Shown: positions 39,831 through 50,205, counted from the stretch's first letter. The stretch: 64,000 nt of DNA from Caulochytrium protostelioides (GCA_003615045.1 ML014186.1:1-64000); one strand, 5' to 3'. Notes: generated by a model not told the origin, from the sequence alone. Program-made: numbers and translations.

Positions 39831-42281
39831 TTACGCACCAAAGAGACGGATCCGCTCGGCATGCTCTCCCGTGCGCCAACGCTGCTCCTCGCGCGCCGTC
39901 ACCACGCGGCCAGCCGCAATCAGCGCGACAAAAACGAGCGTGAAGGCGCCAATGAGCCAGAGTGCCTGGGACGGCGTCAAGATGGGCGGTGCGGGCGCAG
40001 GGGCCTCGGGATCACCGTACAGGTGGCCGTCCTGGCAGGCCACGTACTGTTTCCACGCGCGCAAGCCCGGCCGGCCCTTGGGTTTCCGCTGCGCCGTCCA
40101 TGCGGCTTCATCGCCGTCAGAGCCGGTCTCGGCCGCGGCCCAGGCGTCGTCGGCTTCGTCTTCGCGATGGGGATCATCGACATCGACATTGACATCCATT
40201 GGAAGCAGCAGACGGCGCCACCACGCGGATGGCAGCCACGAGGACGGCAGCCACGAGGACGGCAGCCACGAGGACGGCAGCCACGAGGACGGCAGCCACG
40301 AGGCCAGCGGCCACGACGTGACCCCCGAGGCTGTGAGGGACTTGGCGCGCGCGACCTCGCGCTGGCTGCGGAGCGCGAACGCCTGCCAAGCCTTGGCGTC
40401 CAGCGCGGTGGCGTTCGTGGTGGCGTTCGCCGGCAGCGCTGTCAGCGGCAGGTCGAGGTGGCGCGTGGTGTGACACGCGGCGCGGAACTTGAGGGTGTTG
40501 TGCGTCGCGCCCAGCTGGTCGTGCAGCAGGTTGGCCCGCGGCAGCGACGCATACCACTGCTCCTGCGAAGCGAACCGCGCCGGCAACGCGCGAGAGGGCG
40601 ACGCCATGGCGAGCGCCGCTGATGAGGGGCGGCCCGGGATGCGCAGGGTCATCAGACGGAAGCCCGGGTTCGCCACCGGGTAGATGGACACGCCCGTATA
40701 AAAGAGGCCAATGGGCTCGCCGGCCTCCCATGCCGTGGTCTCGATGGTGTCCGGGGCGATTGGCACGATCTCGACGCCTGGATACTCGTCGTCAGCGCCG
40801 TCCTCCGCCGACGCGCGCGCAGCACCGGCGGACTGCGGGACTTCGTGGCGGTAGACGAGGAACGTCGTGTCGTCGTTGGTATGGCCGTAGAAGCCTGCCA
40901 GCAGCTGGTCGCGGAAGCGCGCCCAGAGGCGTTTGATGCCCATGAGGCACCGCGGGGTGTACAGCGATTTGGCCTTCGTGTTGAGCGGTGGCACGTGGCC
41001 GGTGAGCAGCACCACAGCGCCCTCGGCCTCGGCGCGCAGCAACACGCTGTTGAGCCAGACCAGCTGTCGCGTGCCCGGCGTCATGTCATCGGGCTCCGCC
41101 GTGCCCGCGTCCGGGTCGCTGCCGACGTGGAAATATGCACACTCGCCCACCGCGTTGTTCTCGTCGAACCAATAAAGCGTGTTGAGCGCGACGACCCAGA
41201 CCGGTGTTTCCGACGCGGTCGCGTTGGTCGCGGCGGCGCCGTCGTCGTCGTCGCGCGCATACAAGGGCGCCACGTAGTAGCCGCCGTGCAGAAAGTCGCG
41301 CTCCACCGCGGCCATCCAAGCGGTGTCGTTGCGCGTGGCGTGACGCAGCAGCGGCAGCCACAGCGTCCACAGATGCGTGAGCTGGTCGTTCATGCCGTCG
41401 CGGGCATCGGCGAGCTGGCCGGCGGGGAAGACGTCCCAGTTGCCCACCGAGGGGTAGACGGCGGTGCCTGTCGGGGCGGCCGGCGGCTGGAAGACGCGGC
41501 CGACGAGCCGGGCCATGGCGGCGGTCTGCTCGCGCAGCTCCGCGATCGTCTTGGGCATGTCGGGGTCGCGGTCATGCCGCGAGCTGTCGCCGGTCCAGAG
41601 CACGGCATCCAGCCCGCGCGGCGCGGTGTCGCGGAGCGCCTCCGCGGCGACGCCCGGGATGCGATCGAGCGCGTCCGCAATCAGCGAGAGCGGCGCGTCG
41701 CACTCGGTGTTGATGCGGCCGTAGAAGTGGGACGAGTCGTCGTCGTCCTGGTCGGGTTTGACCTGGTGGCGCGGCGTCGCCGCCGGCAGCGACTGCGCGG
41801 CATCCGACGCCGACAGCGGTGCCGATGCCGGCTCGGAAGCCGGTGGCGCCGCGGCCGCCGCGCCCTGCGTTTTGCGCCGCGAGCGGTGGCACAGCGTCGC
41901 GTCCGGGGTGTTGGGCTCGTAGTACGGGTCGAAGTGGAGATCGGTCAGATGCAGCACGTTGCGCAGCGACTCGCCGGCGATCACGGGGTCTGCGGCGGGG
42001 CGGCCACGGCCACGGCCACGGCCACGGCGCGTGGCATCGACGGCCGCGGGCGCGACGGGACGGCGCCGTCCTTCCGCCGCGAGCAGGGAGTGCTGGGACG
42101 TCGTCGACGACGATGCGAGGGCGGCGGCGACCGCCGCGAGGCAGCCCACGACAGCGAGAACGGCGGCGGCGGACGTGAGCCGGAGCGCGCGCGGCAGCCA
42201 TCGTGGGGCGGCGGCGGTCGTGCAGGGCCGCAGGCGCCGCGGCGGGCGCGCCGCGGGTGTGGGCCGAGCGTCGTTGGCCAT
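39831..42281 (-). CDS. PPN1: PPN1-like vacuolar endopolyphosphatase
   Basis: An intronless 816-residue calcineurin-like metallophosphatase. It has a short basic cytosolic tail, a signal-anchor at about 35-56 and a lumenal enzyme domain. The metal ligands are visible: DLHFD at 114-118, YGRINTECDAP, WTGDSSRHDRD, PSVGNWDVFPAG, LLTGHVPP and FYGHTND. LHLTDLHFDPYY, TECD and TGDSxRHD fit endopolyphosphatases and acid-sphingomyelinase relatives; length and the N-terminal anchor favour PPN1, which cleaves vacuolar polyphosphate. GN(N)D appears as GNWD. Several NxT/S sequons (NDT, NAT) fit lumenal glycosylation. A Ser-Trp-Leu-Pro-Ser repeat (40231-40320) and a second hydrophobic segment near the C-terminus (SQALWLIGAFTLVFVALIAA) are unusual for yeast PPN1. 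CACGTG lies 20 bases upstream of the ATG. Confidence 0.8.
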   Translation of the reverse strand: MANDARPTPAARPPRRLRPCTTAAAPRWLPRALRLTSAAAVLAVVGCLAAVAAALASSSTTSQHSLLAAEGRRRPVAPAAVDATRRGRGRGRGRPAADPVIAGESLRNVLHLTDLHFDPYYEPNTPDATLCHRSRRKTQGAAAAAPPASEPASAPLSASDAAQSLPAATPRHQVKPDQDDDDSSHFYGRINTECDAPLSLIADALDRIPGVAAEALRDTAPRGLDAVLWTGDSSRHDRDPDMPKTIAELREQTAAMARLVGRVFQPPAAPTGTAVYPSVGNWDVFPAGQLADARDGMNDQLTHLWTLWLPLLRHATRNDTAWMAAVERDFLHGGYYVAPLYARDDDDGAAATNATASETPVWVVALNTLYWFDENNAVGECAYFHVGSDPDAGTAEPDDMTPGTRQLVWLNSVLLRAEAEGAVVLLTGHVPPLNTKAKSLYTPRCLMGIKRLWARFRDQLLAGFYGHTNDDTTFLVYRHEVPQSAGAARASAEDGADDEYPGVEIVPIAPDTIETTAWEAGEPIGLFYTGVSIYPVANPGFRLMTLRIPGRPSSAALAMASPSRALPARFASQEQWYASLPRANLLHDQLGATHNTLKFRAACHTTRHLDLPLTALPANATTNATALDAKAWQAFALRSQREVARAKSLTASGVTSWPLASWLPSSWLPSSWLPSSWLPSSWLPSAWWRRLLLPMDVNVDVDDPHREDEADDAWAAAETGSDGDEAAWTAQRKPKGRPGLRAWKQYVACQDGHLYGDPEAPAPAPPILTPSQALWLIGAFTLVFVALIAAGRVVTAREEQRWRTGEHAERIRLFGA
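40231..40320. repeat. 15-bp coding minisatellite in the PPN1-like gene
   Basis: Five perfect copies of GGCAGCCACGAGGAC and one variant. On the coding strand they translate as repeated Ser-Ser-Trp-Leu-Pro. Frame-neutral and lying in the linker before the second hydrophobic segment. Confidence 0.9.
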
Positions 42282-43201
42282 GGCGGTGGCGCGAGAGGGT
42301 CACGTGGCCACGATCGCGGCGACAGAGGATCTTGTTTCAAAGCACCGGAGGGCCGCAGCAGTGGGTCAGGCGCGCGGTAATGGAGGTGGGAGGAGGAGGC
42401 GCTAGGTCATTACGCTCGCACCAGGTGATCTCGTCTCGAGCCGATCCGCCGCGGCGTTAGTGAGTGGAGCAGCTGGGTCGCGTCGTGGCACCCGGTGCCG
42501 GAGACCCTCTTCATGATCGGCTCGGCGTACGGGCGGGCGTACCCTGGCGGTGCCAATCAGGCGACACCGCTTTCACCCTCTCCACCGGACGCGTGGTTGG
42601 CGCGAGACGGCCGATCGTGCGGGCCGACGAGATGCTGCTGGAAAGCCATGGAGAGGAGGATGCCGCGGCGCGGCCATGGAGAGGCTCTACGGTGTGGAGG
42701 GCGTGCGATCGGGGTGCCCCGCGGCCCTCACGGGCGCGGCGTCGGCCGTGGCGTGGTAACCGCGATGGCGGCGTGCTGGCGATGCTTATCGCCGCATGGG
42801 CCGCCCACGACAGCGACGGCACGAGGCGGCGATGGCGACCGTGCGGGCGCCAGATCGGCGAGGCCTCGGCGCCTTCCGGTCGGCGCTGCACGAGGCCGCA
42901 TGGCAGCGAACGCTGCTCGCCGCTTCATCTCCGCTGACATCCCGAGGCGTGTTCCTGACGGCCGTCGCGTCGGAGCCTCCGTCCGACTGCCACGCAGTTG
43001 CTGCTGCTGATCGCGCCGCCTCTCGCTCACCGGCCTCTGCGCATCGCCGCCGCGGCTGTCGCTGGACCCTGATCTCGCCGCCACGTGCCCACGTGGTTAG
43101 CTGCAGGGCCGCCCACGTGGCCGCAATCCCACCCCGGCAGGGGAGCTTCTGACCCTGGGGCGTGCGACGGCCGACCCGGTGCGGCCACGCCGATTTCCGC
43201 C
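42282..43201. other. Divergent promoter region PPN1-like / VAC14
   Basis: About 920 bases between two divergent genes for vacuolar proteins. No coding sequence is supportable; the open frames are Arg/Ala-rich shadows of GC-rich DNA. CACGTG occurs next to the PPN1-like ATG (42301-42306) and three times near the VAC14 ATG. Confidence 0.55.
43082..43119 (+). promoter_or_regulatory. Cluster of three CACGTG E-boxes upstream of VAC14
   Basis: CACGTG at 43082-43087, 43090-43095 and 43114-43119, that is 83-120 bases before the VAC14 ATG; two are the longer CCACGTGG. CACGTG is bound by bHLH proteins (Pho4, Cbf1, MITF/TFEB types). Three sites in 38 bases is well above chance, so a control element is likely. 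The factor is not identifiable from sequence. Confidence 0.5.
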
Positions 43202-46200
43202 ATGTCGCAGCACGATCTGGCGCCGATCCCGACGTCGGTGCTGCGGGGCTTGGGCGACAAAGTCTACGACAAGCGCAAGTCGGCGGCGCTGGATGTCGAG
43301 CGGCTTATCCGGGAGGCCGAGGCCGCGCGCGATGTGGAGCGGACGGCGGCCATCATCCACATGATCATCCAGTATGCCTCGTCGTCGCAGCCCAACTTCC
43401 GCAACGGCGGGCTGATTGCGCTGGCGGCCGCTGCGATTGCGCTGGGCCCGGGCGTGGAACGCCATCTCGCCAGCATCATGCAGCCCATCTTCCAGTGCCT
43501 CACCGACCAGGACTCGCGCGTCCGCTACTATGCGTGCGAGTCGCTGTACAACGTGGCCAAGGTCGCCCGCTGGGCCATTCTGCGCTACTTCAACGACATC
43601 TTCGATGCGCTCGCGCGGCTAACGGCGGACCCGGAGATCAGCGTGAAAAAGGGCACCGAGCTGCTCAACCGGGTCATTATCGATATCGTCAGCGACCGCA
43701 GCGTCCACCACGACGAGGCCAACGACGCGCTGCGGCACGAACCGCCGGGGCCGGTGCCCTCCACGACGCCGGGTAGCGTGGCGCTCACGCCGGGCCTGGC
43801 CCCGACGCAGTTCAATCTGCCGCGGTTCATCCCGCTGCTGGTCGAGCGCATCCATACGATCAATCCGTTCGTGCGCACCTTTCTCGTGAACTGGATCGCC
43901 GTGCTCCACTCGGTGCCCGAGCTCGAGATCGTCGCGTTTCTGCCCGAGTTCCTCGAAGGCCTCTTTGGCTACCTGGGGGACACCAACATCGAGGTGCGCA
44001 CCAACACGCAGCGCGTGCTCGGCGAGTTCCTCAAGGAGATCAAGGACATTGTCGAGATCCAGCGCGACCGGCAGCTCCGCGTCAAAGCCAATGCCGTCGC
44101 GCTGTCCGCGAGCACGACGGCCAAGTCGACGGGCGCGCTGTTGATGAGCGGCCCCAACGCGGAAGTCAAGACGACCGTCAGCCCGGGCGATGCCGACAAG
44201 TACAACGAAGGCCCCACGCTACCCCAGGCGGCCGACCGCGCGCCGGGCGAGGACGGCGGCGCCGACGCCGACGCGGCCGCCGAGGGCGATGCGAACGCGG
44301 CCGCCGAGGGCGCGGCGGGGGACGGACCCGGCGTGGCGGCGCCCCGCGCGATGCGCGAGTTCACGTTCAACCCGCACCTCGACCGCAGCCGGCCGTACGT
44401 GCCCGGGGCCGACACGCGGCTCGATTTCGGCCGCCTGACGGCGATTCTCGTTCGGCAGGCGCAGAGCGCGAACCAGGAAACAAAAGCGACGGCGCTGCGG
44501 TGGCTCGTGGATTTCATCCAGCTGACGCGCGACTCGATGCTGACGATGGCGACCGAGATCATGGAGGCTACGCTGCCCAACCTGGCGCACCCCAGCAAAG
44601 AAATCGTCCGGCTCGCGCAGGATGCCGATGCCAAGTTCTACCAGCTCGCCGTGGAGCTGCTGACCGAGAGCAATCTCGTGGACAAGCACGTCGACCTGGA
44701 GCATATGGTGCGGACGCTGATGCTGCCGCAATTCCTCAAAGCGGCCCATGAGGACACCCGGCTGGCCTCGCTGGAGTGGCTGCTCATGCTGCACCGCAAG
44801 TTCCCGACCCGGAGCGTGGGCTTAGACGAGACAGAGACCCTCCAGGCATTGCTCCAGAGTCTCGGCGATTCGAGCGAGGAAGTCGTGCGCCGCGTCTTGC
44901 AGTATCTCGCCCAGGTCCTCCAGGTCTCCAGCGACGCCTACTTTTGTCACTTCATTACCCAGCTGCTCACGCTGCTGGCGGCGGATCGACGACTCCTCGA
45001 AGCCCGCGGATCGCTCGTCATTCGCCAGCTCTGTCACTCGCTCAACGCCGAACGCATCTATCGCACCTTTGCTGAGATCCTCGAGCGCGATGCCCGCGAT
45101 TTGGACTTTGTAGCCATGATGGTGCAGAACCTCAACATCATCCTTATTACGGCGCCTGAAATGGTTGAGCTGCGCCAGAAGCTCCGCGCCTTGAGCCAGC
45201 CCGCGCCCGCCAGCCTAGCCTCGCCCTCGCATCCGGACGCGCGGTTCTTTACGATCCTGTTCCGCACGTGGTGCCACCATCCGGTCGCCGCCTTCAGTCT
45301 GTGCCTGCTCTCGCAGGCCTACCAGAAGGCTAGCGACCTCCTGAACAGCTTTGGCGAGCTCGAGATCACCGTGAGCCTGCTGATCCAGATGGACAAACTG
45401 GTCCAGCTGCTTGAGAGCCCCGTCTTCACCTACCTGCGTCTCCAGCTGCTCGAGCCGCATCGGTATCCCTACTTGCTGAAGTGCCTCTACGGCATCCTGA
45501 TGCTGCTCCCGCAGAGCTCCGCCTTCGCCACCCTGCGCAACCGCCTCAACGCAGTGGGGTCCATGATCCTTCTCTCCCAGCACCAGCCGCCGCCGAGCGC
45601 TGGCGGGAGCGGCGGCGACCCTGGCAGCACGGCGCTTGCAACGACCGCGACGCCGACCGCGCCAGCGACCGTGATCCTCGGCGACACCCTGCCGTGGCCC
45701 GATTTGCTCGCGCATTTCCGCCACATCCAGCGCTCCCACGAGCGCTTCCGCCGCCGCGGCCACCACCATCCATACATCGCGCCAGCCGCCCCGCCCGTCC
45801 TCGCCGCCGCACCACCGCCGCCCTCCGCTGCCCTTCAGGCCCCGCCGCCGCTGCCGTCCGCATCGGGTCCGCCCGTTTCTGTGGCAGCCCTCCCTGCGAC
45901 GGCGACGGCGACGGCCATGGCAGCGGCAGCGGCGACAGCGGCGGCGGTGCCCGCGGCGGCGGTGCCCGCGTCAGCGTCCACGATTCTCACGGCGCCGCCG
46001 CTGGCGCCGCTGACCGCGACGACGGCAGGTCTCGGCGGCCTGCACGAGATGAGCCCCCACCCCACGCTCGCGTCGCCGGTGCTGCCCTCGTCCGCGCAGG
46101 GCGTGTACCCGCTGCCGGCGGCCACGATCGGGTTCAGCCCGCCGGGGCCCGTGGCCGCCGCCATCGACCTCCGGCCGGCCACCCTCCTCGGCGGCGGCGC

Positions 46201-46813
46201 GACGACCACGACGCCCGTCGTGAAGCGCCGCGTCGTCAAGCCTGCCGCCGACGTGACCGCGACCGCGACCGCGACCGCGACCGGCCCCGGCCCCGGCACC
46301 GGCCCCGGCACCGGCGGCGCGAGCGGCTTGCTCGTGCCCTCGCCGGCCTCCGCGGCCTCGGGCCTCTCGGGCGGCGCCTCGCCCTTCGGCACGGCCTCGG
46401 GCGCGACGTTCAGCTTCGGCGCGCGCGCGCCGGCCCTCGGCGGCCTCGGCGCGAGCGGCCCGGGCGACTCGCAGCAGACGACGCCCGGCGAGGCCGCGCC
46501 CTTCTTGGGCGCCGCCTCGCATCGGTCGGGCGCCGTCGGGACGCCGTCGGCGATGGGCGTGCTGATGCCCGGGTTCGCGAGCACGCCGCAGACGGCGGCG
46601 GGGGCGGCGCGGCCGTCGTCAGGCCAGCCGGACGCGGCGTCCGAGGCCCTGGATGCGAGCGGCCGCAGCGGCAATCAGGTGATGCGCGAAGTCGGCGCCA
46701 TGCTGGACTCGGCGGCGGCCGCCGATGGCCCTGTCGGTCGCTCTGCCGCGGCTGTCGCGTCGTCGGCGCAGCCCTCCAGTGGCGCGACCCCGTTCTCCGC
46801 GAAGCGGCTCTGA
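43202..46813 (+). CDS. VAC14: VAC14, scaffold of the PI(3,5)P2 kinase complex
   Basis: Intronless, 1,203 residues from ATG 43202 (MSQHDLAPIPTSVLRGLGDK); the frame opens 39 codons earlier, but those are not conserved. VAC14 is the HEAT-repeat scaffold holding Fab1/PIKfyve and Fig4 on the vacuole or endosome. N-terminal HEAT repeats are clear: YDKRKSAALDVERLIREAE, GGLIALAAAAIALG, DSRVRYYACESLYNVAKVAR, VRTNTQRVLGEFLKEIK. The C-terminal VAC14 domain has RRLLEARGSLVIRQLCHSLN, RTWCHHPVAAFSLCLLSQAY, LVQLLESPVFTYLRLQLLEP and YLLKCLYGILMLLPQSSAF. The conserved core ends near residue 850. The last 350 residues are an Ala/Pro/Thr/Gly-rich disordered extension absent from human VAC14 (782). An acidic Ala-rich insert lies near 345-385. 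A CACGTG cluster precedes the ATG. Confidence 0.95.
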   Translation: MSQHDLAPIPTSVLRGLGDKVYDKRKSAALDVERLIREAEAARDVERTAAIIHMIIQYASSSQPNFRNGGLIALAAAAIALGPGVERHLASIMQPIFQCLTDQDSRVRYYACESLYNVAKVARWAILRYFNDIFDALARLTADPEISVKKGTELLNRVIIDIVSDRSVHHDEANDALRHEPPGPVPSTTPGSVALTPGLAPTQFNLPRFIPLLVERIHTINPFVRTFLVNWIAVLHSVPELEIVAFLPEFLEGLFGYLGDTNIEVRTNTQRVLGEFLKEIKDIVEIQRDRQLRVKANAVALSASTTAKSTGALLMSGPNAEVKTTVSPGDADKYNEGPTLPQAADRAPGEDGGADADAAAEGDANAAAEGAAGDGPGVAAPRAMREFTFNPHLDRSRPYVPGADTRLDFGRLTAILVRQAQSANQETKATALRWLVDFIQLTRDSMLTMATEIMEATLPNLAHPSKEIVRLAQDADAKFYQLAVELLTESNLVDKHVDLEHMVRTLMLPQFLKAAHEDTRLASLEWLLMLHRKFPTRSVGLDETETLQALLQSLGDSSEEVVRRVLQYLAQVLQVSSDAYFCHFITQLLTLLAADRRLLEARGSLVIRQLCHSLNAERIYRTFAEILERDARDLDFVAMMVQNLNIILITAPEMVELRQKLRALSQPAPASLASPSHPDARFFTILFRTWCHHPVAAFSLCLLSQAYQKASDLLNSFGELEITVSLLIQMDKLVQLLESPVFTYLRLQLLEPHRYPYLLKCLYGILMLLPQSSAFATLRNRLNAVGSMILLSQHQPPPSAGGSGGDPGSTALATTATPTAPATVILGDTLPWPDLLAHFRHIQRSHERFRRRGHHHPYIAPAAPPVLAAAPPPPSAALQAPPPLPSASGPPVSVAALPATATATAMAAAAATAAAVPAAAVPASASTILTAPPLAPLTATTAGLGGLHEMSPHPTLASPVLPSSAQGVYPLPAATIGFSPPGPVAAAIDLRPATLLGGGATTTTPVVKRRVVKPAADVTATATATATGPGPGTGPGTGGASGLLVPSPASAASGLSGGASPFGTASGATFSFGARAPALGGLGASGPGDSQQTTPGEAAPFLGAASHRSGAVGTPSAMGVLMPGFASTPQTAAGAARPSSGQPDAASEALDASGRSGNQVMREVGAMLDSAAAADGPVGRSAAAVASSAQPSSGATPFSAKRL

Positions 46814-47317
46814 TCCGCCGGTCGGAGGTCCCTGATCGATCGCATGCTGCAGCGCGCGTGGTCGCTTCCAGCGTCGGAAGCACGTGGCTGTCCATGCATG
46901 GATGCATCGGAACTCCTCTGGATGATGTCATGAGAAAGAGGTGGTGCAGGGAGCAGTTTCTTGTTTTCATCAAGACATTGAATGACATCACGACCGGCAG
47001 CCGCATGGAAATAGTCTCGCCTGGAGCTTCCACGGCGTCATCTCGCGCCTTTCTCGCGCGGAAGGAGACGTGGAATCGAATTCGTGGTAGGCCATCCATA
47101 CCGCGTGGAGCAACATGATCGCACGGCGCGTGCTTGCCATGTGCTGGGCGACCGAAAGAAGCTCACTCGGTCTCACTCGGTCGCGACGGCGGCGTTGGGC
47201 GGCGTCACGCCAGCAAAGGCCGCGGCGGAGCTCGCCGCAGCGGGAAAGGATCGGCAGCCGCCCGGAAGCCGCTCGAAGCCGACAGCGCCACGAGGGGCGG
47301 CCACGCCACTTGACTCG

Positions 47318-47354
<37 letters not shown>

Positions 47355-47683
47355 TGCCGGCTTGACAACCGCCGCCGGGCCCATCGAGCGGCGGCGAACT
47401 CGGGCGGCGTGGGTGCCGATGACGTGTGAGCGGGGATATTCTGCTGCGCGCGGGGTATATCATACTGCTCGAGACACGGCGTGTCGCAACTAGGGCGGCG
47501 ACGGCCGATCTGCAGCATCTAGCGACGGTCCCGCGGACGGTCCCCGTCCCACGCCATGGGTGCCCCAGAACCCGATCCCGCTGCACCCGTCTTGCCACAC
47601 TTATTTATTGGTTGATCATCGGACGCCCACGACCTTGACCACGACCACGATTCCTTGCCGCAACCCGCTTCGATCCGTCGGCA
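46814..47683. other. Spacer downstream of VAC14
   Basis: No supportable gene. It contains a CACGTG at 46881-46886 and an (GCC)11 run at 47320-47352. Confidence 0.5.
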
Positions 47684-47844
47684 TTGAGACCAGCCATGCG
47701 GCTCCAACGATCCAGCGCGATGACGGCTATGATGGCACGAGCCGCGTGGCAGCTCCACCGCGCAGCCACGATGGCCGTCCCGGCCCGCCCGCACCTGGTG
47801 CTGTCCAGCCGCGACAGCCAGTATGACATGCCCGAGCCCGCGGG

Positions 47845-47907
<63 letters not shown>

Positions 47908-48091
47908 GCAGGCGGCTCAGCGCGGCCGTCAGGCCGATCCGAACACCGTCTCGCCAGACCATCCAGCGTCGTCCCGCTGGTGGGAGATGCTGCTCCCCGG
48001 CGGCACGCGCCGTCCGCAGCCACAACCGGCCTGGCGCACCCGGCGCAACCCCTGGGAGCACTTAGGATTCGCGGCCTTGTCGTCAGCCTGA
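47684..48091 (+). CDS. Small hypothetical polyglutamine protein
   Basis: A 135-codon frame. The first 45 residues (MRPAMRLQRSSAMTAMMARA and on) are rich in Arg, Ala, Met and Ser and free of acidic residues, like a mitochondrial presequence. MPEPAGK then leads into 19 Gln encoded by pure CAG, and a Trp/Arg/Pro-rich tail (SRWWEMLLPGGTRR, RTRRNPWEHLGF). The tail has ordinary composition, which is why I list it. No family recognised. The frame crosses a microsatellite, so it may be chance; the ATG could also lie later. Confidence 0.35.
47849..47905 (+). repeat. (CAG)19 microsatellite
   Basis: Nineteen uninterrupted CAG triplets. Inside the small hypothetical ORF it encodes polyglutamine. Confidence 0.95.
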
Positions 48092-48364
48092 TGTTCTCTC
48101 TGTCGTTTGCCTCCCGTCTTGTAATTCGTCATATCGATCGTATTGCTGGATGAATTCTCAGAGATGAGAGATGGGAATCGGCGATCACTCAAGGAACGCC
48201 GCGGCTTCATGACGAAACCACCGATTTCGCCATCTGACTGGGAATGAAGCGCCGACGGCGGGCGGATCCCGGGTCAGCGAACGCGCAATGAAGCGAGAGA
48301 CCGGCTGAAAACATCGCTCTCGCCTCAAGGGTGTCTCACGGGACACCGTTGGTTGGACCGATGG

Positions 48365-50205
48365 TTACGAGTAGCGCTGGATTTCTTGCATCAGGTCGCC
48401 CATGAACTTGCTGCCGCTCTCACCCACGACGCGCTTGATGTTGAGCCAGTCGTCCTGCGCCTGGCCGATGATGCGGGTGGCAATGTCGCGCGCCGAGTCG
48501 CCCAAGCCGCTGTCGACACCCGCCGAGCCGTCGTAGACGCTGGTGGCGGGGCCCGCAGGGCCGTAGCCGCCGGACGCGCCGAAGCCGCGGCTGTCCGCGG
48601 TCTCGCCGTGGATGTCCGCCGCGCCGAAGCCCGTCTTTCCCGCCAGACTGGTGCCCATGCGCTGCGCACCCGCCTGCGCCGCCTGCGCCGCGGCGTGCTC
48701 GTCATAGGCGCCGCGCGCAAAGTACATATCGCTGCTGATCCCCTTCGCGCCGGCGAACCGATTCTGGGCCGACGCCGCGCTCATCGCCGGCGAGCCCGCA
48801 CGGTCGAACGTGCTGCTTCCGCCGAAGCTCGAGGCCGACGCCGGCGCCGGCGACGCCGCCGCCGCGCTGCTCGTCGAGACTGCCGGCGTCGTGCCCAGCG
48901 ACGTCCGCGCAAAGCCCATGCCCAGCCGCTCCATCATGCTTTCCTCGGCGGCCGTCAGCGGCTTGCGCGGCGCCGACGCCGTCGAGCTCGCCGACGCCGG
49001 GCCCGCCGTCAGCGAGCGCTGTTGTTGTTGCTGTTGTTGCTGCTGCTGCTGCTGGAGCATGACCGTCTGCTGCTGTTGCTGCGACGCGAGCGCTGCGGCT
49101 TTCGCGGCTTCGGCCTGCGCGGCCGCTTGCGCGGCGGCCGCCGCGGCTTCTTGGGAACGGCGCTCGGCTTCCGCCGCTTTCGCCCGCCTCTCGGCTTCGT
49201 CAAAGTCGATCACCTTGGCGGCTTTCTTCGCGCCCAGACCGCGCTTGGCCGTGCCCGCGCCGCCGCCGCCCGGCGCCATGGAGGCCGCGAGCCCGGCGCC
49301 CGACAGGCTCGTGGGCATCGCGGCCACCGGCCTCGGCGCGGCGGCCGCCGGCGCCACCGACGCCGCCGTCGCGGCCGCCATCGCCGCTGGCGAGTGGCCC
49401 ATCGGGTTGGCGGCGGTCGCGTGGCGCACCGGGTCCGCCCAGCTATCGAAGAAGGCGTCGCCGGAGGTCGCGGGCTTGGCGCTGGCCGCAGCCAGAGCCG
49501 GAGCGGCGGAGAGGGACGCGGTCGGCGGCACGAGAACGTCGCTGGCGCCGAAGCCCCAGCCGTCGCCAGCGGCGTCAGCGATCTGCGGAGCCGCGGGCGC
49601 CGCGGGCGCCGCGGGCCCGGGATCGGAGAGGATGAGTCCTGAGGGGAAGCGGCGGGCGTCGTCGGCGGCGAGCTGCTCGATGTGGGTCTTATAGGCCTCG
49701 GCCTGGCGCGAGGTATACTTCTCAAGGGGCGAGTTATAGCCGTTGAGGCCAAAGCCACCCTGGGAGGCGCCGTGCTGCTGCCAGAACGTGTTGGCGGCGG
49801 CATTGCCGCCGACCTTCATTTTGCGGAGCTGGCCGAGCGTCCACTTGTCAAGGCCGACGCTGCGGACAAAGGACACATGAACGCCCATGTTGCGGTGGTT
49901 TGACGAGCATGCCAAGCAAATGTACACGCCGAAGGTGACACTGGACCACGTCGGGTTCTGCGCATTGCAGTCAAAGCAGATCTGTGGTGGCCATAAAATT
50001 GTAACCGTTGCCGATCGCGGGGTGAGTGACTCCAAACGAGCATCAATGTCGACACGCTTGCCGGCAGGGTCCGGCACGATCGTTCAGACCGTCGACCGCG
50101 GGTGGCAGGGCGGAGTCTTACCTTGTTGGGCCGCTTGCTCTTGAGCTTGCTAAAGATATCCTGGCACTCCTCTTTCGAGAGGTACTCACGTTCGGCGTCG
50201 GCCAT
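48365..50205 (-). CDS. GLO3: GLO3/ARFGAP2-3 type Arf GTPase-activating protein
   Basis: Two exons (50205-50122, 49981-48365) give 566 residues. The enzyme activates GTP hydrolysis on Arf1 during COPI-coat cycling at the Golgi. The N-terminal ArfGAP domain (about 10-130) has the zinc finger C30-x2-C33-x16-C50-x2-C53, the catalytic arginine at R58 ([16 protein letters not shown]) and [33 protein letters not shown] near the middle and [20 protein letters not shown] near the end match the ARFGAP2/3-Glo3 subtype rather than Gcs1. The middle is an Ala/Gln-rich linker with a short polyQ tract. Exon 1 is needed to supply [20 protein letters not shown]; the 140-base intron has donor GTAAGA and acceptor CACAG, phase 0, with GTCACTCACC inside. 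Without it the frame would start at an unconserved Met within the intron. Confidence 0.92.
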
